Assembly (NCBI GenBank): GCA_964636665.1
Contig: CAZWVT010000017.1
Coordinates: 1 to 32,233 of the forward strand
DNA from: JAAYLC01 sp964636665
GTDB lineage: Bacteria > Bacteroidota > Bacteroidia > Flavobacteriales > Flavobacteriaceae
DNA length: 32,233 nucleotides
Reading direction: 5' to 3'
Both the position numbers and the translations under genes were made by a program. This document shows, in pieces, positions 32,177 through 32,233 of the stretch. How positions within the stretch are numbered: position 1 is the first letter of the stretch; every line of letters begins with the position of its first letter. The notes below the pieces were generated by a model. That model made no database searches and had not been told where the DNA came from. It worked only from the letters and a program-made list of their open reading frames with translations.

Positions 32177-32233
32177 AGTTGAAAGTTGAAAATTGAGAGT
32201 TGAAAGTTTTTTCGTGAAGCGTGAGGCGTGAAG
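32177..32233. repeat. Two adjacent arrays with 7-bp period at the window edge
   Basis: Four units at 32177-32204 read AGTTGAA, AGTTGAA, AATTGAG, AGTTGAA. Three units at 32213-32233 read CGTGAAG, CGTGAGG, CGTGAAG and run off the window. A short T-rich stretch lies between. It is non-coding on inspection and upstream of the protease gene. Confidence 0.75.

Noticed and set aside
1..32233. CRISPR arrays, tRNA or rRNA genes, prophage
   Set aside because: No spaced direct repeats of CRISPR size, no cloverleaf or rRNA sequence and no phage or integrase gene were seen anywhere in the window.

Overview
The window comes from a Bacteroidota chromosome, very probably family Flavobacteriaceae. The DNA is AT-rich. 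Intrinsic terminators are clear, there are almost no Shine-Dalgarno sequences, and the promoters carry the Bacteroidota -7 element TAnnTTTG, sometimes with a TTG 19-20 bp upstream. The gene set also fits: a protease with a type IX secretion sorting domain, lipoproteins of the Bacteroidota type, DUF5606 next to def and ruvX, a GAPDH with an N-terminal extension, and a SecA of 1119 residues without the C-terminal zinc motif. The genus cannot be named from this sequence.

Layout. 1-2583: the 5' part of an S41-type peptidase lipoprotein gene (cut by the window edge) and a small lipocalin-like lipoprotein, separated by a 446-bp gap that holds a 244-bp segment bounded by inverted repeats. 2827-5405: the ruvX-def-DUF5606 operon on the minus strand, divergent from dapD (lysine/peptidoglycan precursor). 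5402-11398: a cell-surface glycan cluster, probably LPS core, with an InaA/Kdo-kinase-like protein, a GT9 heptosyltransferase-like enzyme, three GT2 enzymes and one GT4 enzyme on both strands, interrupted by a SecB-like gene. 9574-14482: a co-oriented run GT2, GT4, threonylcarbamoyl-AMP synthase, CCA-adding/HD protein and heme A synthase, with junctions of 1 bp, -4 bp, 57 bp and 19 bp.

14617-17169: small housekeeping or poorly known genes (pRiA4b ORF-3-like, nucleoid-associated protein, cobalamin adenosyltransferase, DUF2795). The adenosyltransferase is interrupted by a run of 100 N, an assembly gap. 17345-22348: secA and a DegP/HtrA protease, both serving protein export and envelope quality control. 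22580-25297: GAPDH, trmD and rplS, most with their own promoter or terminator. 25298-25924: a 627-bp gap without a protein gene that carries several consecutive RNA helices and ends in a strong intrinsic terminator; I read it as a candidate independent non-coding RNA. 25925-28174: monomeric isocitrate dehydrogenase. 28265-32088, minus strand: polyprenyl diphosphate synthase, rlmN and a secreted trypsin-like protease with a T9SS tail. The window ends in a tandem array with a 7-bp period.

The most interesting items are the structured non-coding region at about 25436-25807, the combination of a SecB-like orphan with a SecA that lacks the usual SecB-docking zinc motif, the MITE-like 244-bp segment at 1855-2098, and several promoters placed so close to start codons that the mRNAs should be leaderless or nearly so.
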